This document shows positions 62,572-64,000 of a DNA stretch of 64,000 nt, piece after piece. This DNA comes from Maridesulfovibrio sp050916235. GTDB lineage: Bacteria; Desulfobacterota; Desulfovibrionia; Desulfovibrionales; Desulfovibrionaceae. The position numbers were made by a program, and so were the translations under genes. The stretch spans positions 1,364,001-1,428,000 of the forward strand of contig NZ_CP104854.1 of the NCBI RefSeq assembly GCF_050916235.1. The letters run 5' to 3'. The first letter of the stretch is position 1. Every line of letters starts with the position of its first letter. The notes below the pieces were generated by a model, which did not search any database, was not told the origin of the DNA, and was given only the letters and a program-made list of their open reading frames with translations.

Positions 62572-63786
62572 TCATTCATGTCTCAAGGCATCAATCGGAT
62601 TCATACGGGCGGCGCGACGAGCAGGAAAATAACCGAAGACAACACCTACCAGACCGGAAAAAAGAACACTTGCTGCAACAACCCGCAGATCAACCACAAA
62701 TGGAAGGCTCATGTAACGGGTAACAAAAAACGGAATACCAAGGCCAAGCAGCAACCCGGTTAACCCGCCGAAAAGAGAAAGCACGACCGCCTCAACAAGA
62801 AACTGGCTTAGAATATCGCCTTCCTGTGCCCCAACAGCCATGCGGATGCCTATCTCTCTGGTTCGTTCGGTGACGGAGACCAGCATGATATTCATGATAC
62901 CTATACCGCCGACAAGCAGACTTATGGCGGCAATGGCACTTATGAATGCGGTGAAAATGCTTGTCTGCTTTTTGATGGTACGCAGAATTTCCTTCATATC
63001 CTCGATGGTGAAGCTGTTTGACTGCCCCGGTGGAACAGGCCTGCGCTCCCTCATAACTTCCCGGACCAGTTGCTTCACGCTGCCGGAATCCTGCCCAGTA
63101 GCACATCCTATCAAAATTATATCCACGTCCTTCTTACCGGAAATTCTGCGCTGGAAAACTTTCATAGGCACCAGAATGACATCATCCTGTTCCTTGCCAA
63201 CCATTGAACCGCCCTTGGATTTTAGCACCCCGACCACTGTATAAGCAAAACGGTCGACCCTTAAAGAAGCTCCGATCGGATCACCGGACTTGAAAAGAGT
63301 TCTGGCAAGTTTCTCGCCGATAACGCAGACCGGTTTGCCGCATCGTTCCTCCTGAGCCGAAAACACGCGCCCAGCACTTACGTCCCATTTCCGTATTGAA
63401 AAGTAGCTGCTCTCCGTCCCGGTAACAGCAGTTCTGCTGTTCTCGCTTCCGAAAACAGCTACAACAGCGGCTTCTGAGACCGGGGCTACCCCGGCGCAAT
63501 CAGGAAACTCGCGTTTCAAAGTCTCCACATCCGCATTCTTGAACGGGACTATGTTGGTTGTTTCGCCAGCAAAGCCAACTCCATCCTCTTCCTCAGGAGT
63601 CAGGATAATCATATTGCTGCCAAGACTTGAGACTTCGCCCGTAAGTTTCCGGCTGGCTCCCTGACCGAGAACAACCACAGCAATCACGGAACTTACACCA
63701 ATGACTATACCGAGCACAGTAAGACATGACCGCAATTTGTTGCGCCACAGAGCCCGAAATGAAAGCGACACCGCCTGCAGGAACAT
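62572..63786 (-). CDS. MacB/LolC-like ABC exporter permease
   Basis: 404 residues: an N-terminal membrane helix (LRSCLTVLGIVIGVSSVIAVV), a large periplasmic MacB_PCD domain (about 45-250) and three C-terminal FtsX helices with the signature SVTERTREIGIRMAVGA. It works with the ATPase encoded upstream to export lipids, peptides or drugs, or in signalling. The ATG at 63786 overlaps the ATPase stop codon by one base; AGGAG lies 8 nt upstream. Confidence 0.94.
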   Translation of the reverse strand: MFLQAVSLSFRALWRNKLRSCLTVLGIVIGVSSVIAVVVLGQGASRKLTGEVSSLGSNMIILTPEEEDGVGFAGETTNIVPFKNADVETLKREFPDCAGVAPVSEAAVVAVFGSENSRTAVTGTESSYFSIRKWDVSAGRVFSAQEERCGKPVCVIGEKLARTLFKSGDPIGASLRVDRFAYTVVGVLKSKGGSMVGKEQDDVILVPMKVFQRRISGKKDVDIILIGCATGQDSGSVKQLVREVMRERRPVPPGQSNSFTIEDMKEILRTIKKQTSIFTAFISAIAAISLLVGGIGIMNIMLVSVTERTREIGIRMAVGAQEGDILSQFLVEAVVLSLFGGLTGLLLGLGIPFFVTRYMSLPFVVDLRVVAASVLFSGLVGVVFGYFPARRAARMNPIDALRHE

Positions 63787-64000
63787 CAGCAACTCTCCTG
63801 AATTATCCGCCCATCCCGAAACTCGATTGTCCGCGAAGCCCAGAGAGCCATTTCAGGCTCATGGGTTACCATGACGACGGTTATTCCCTGCTCTCTTTGA
63901 AGATGGGTTAACAGCTCCATAATTTCAGTACTGCGGGTTGAATCAAGGTTTCCGGTAGGTTCGTCGGCCAGCAGCAGAAGCGGGCTTGATACAATGGCCC
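63786..64000 (-). CDS. ABC transporter ATPase, MacB/LolD type, 3' part
   Basis: The C-terminal about 70 residues lie in the window; the gene runs off the right edge. Walker B LLLLADEPTGNLDS, D-loop and the H-loop VVMVTHEPEMA are visible, and the protein ends FRDGRIIQESC. The LADEPTGNLD form is typical of the MacB/LolD/FtsE group. Confidence 0.93.
   Translation of the reverse strand, partial: AIVSSPLLLLADEPTGNLDSTRSTEIMELLTHLQREQGITVVMVTHEPEMALWASRTIEFRDGRIIQESC

Noticed and set aside
1..64000. CRISPR array, tRNA, rRNA or insertion sequence
   Set aside because: No regularly spaced direct repeats, cloverleaf-like genes, rRNA segments or transposase frames were recognised by eye; the repeats present are dispersed hairpin elements.

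Overview
The window looks like a chromosomal segment of a marine, strictly anaerobic sulfate reducer of the Desulfovibrionaceae (Desulfovibrio/Maridesulfovibrio type). This is inferred from an oxygen-sensitive glycyl-radical choline lyase, an Ech-type [NiFe] hydrogenase, many iron-sulfur proteins, ThyX, a TRAP transporter, a cell-shape peptidoglycan module and moderate GC content. The species was not determined.

Region 1 (1-16228, minus strand) is one long bacterial microcompartment (BMC) operon for choline. In transcription order it encodes a tandem shell protein, an aldehyde dehydrogenase homologue whose catalytic cysteine is gone, choline TMA-lyase CutC, its activase CutD, a BMC-H shell protein with a long tail, an intact CoA-acylating aldehyde dehydrogenase, BMC-H, the phosphotransacylase PduL, an EutJ-like protein, a small BMC accessory protein, the BMC-P vertex, a PduT-like shell protein, a Cys-rich small protein, the iron alcohol dehydrogenase CutO, a PduS/RnfC-like electron carrier, a second PduT-like shell protein, an EutS-like shell protein and the first codons of an EutP-like GTPase. 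Choline is split to trimethylamine and acetaldehyde. The aldehyde is then split between ethanol and acetyl-CoA/acetyl-phosphate inside the shell.

Region 2 (16229-19640) is the control end. Promoters of MerR type with shared TTGACC-TTCCCC boxes face left to the BMC operon and right to a DMT-family transporter plus an 88-residue partner. A MerR-family regulator follows.

Region 3 (19702-37604) is mostly housekeeping and regulatory: TypA, ThyX, an AT-rich origin-like region, DnaA, a DnaA-like protein without the ATPase domain, a PAS histidine kinase, asparaginase, an iron-sulfur protein, a STAS-domain fusion, an orphan LivK-like binding protein, leucyl aminopeptidase, a MocR-like regulator and the AzlCD exporter.

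Region 4 (37778-44449) is a hydantoinase/oxoprolinase pair divergent from a TRAP transporter. Region 5 (44581-57084) holds a TPR protein, envelope proteins, Tex, a TIM-barrel protein, a Csd4/Csd6-like peptidoglycan trimming module, PurB, FmdB and small conserved proteins. Region 6 (57382-62477) is echABCDEF, the energy-converting hydrogenase. The right edge has a MacB/LolCDE-like ABC exporter that runs off the window.

A family of hairpin-forming intergenic repeats is concentrated in the BMC operon. No tRNA, rRNA, CRISPR array or insertion sequence was recognised.
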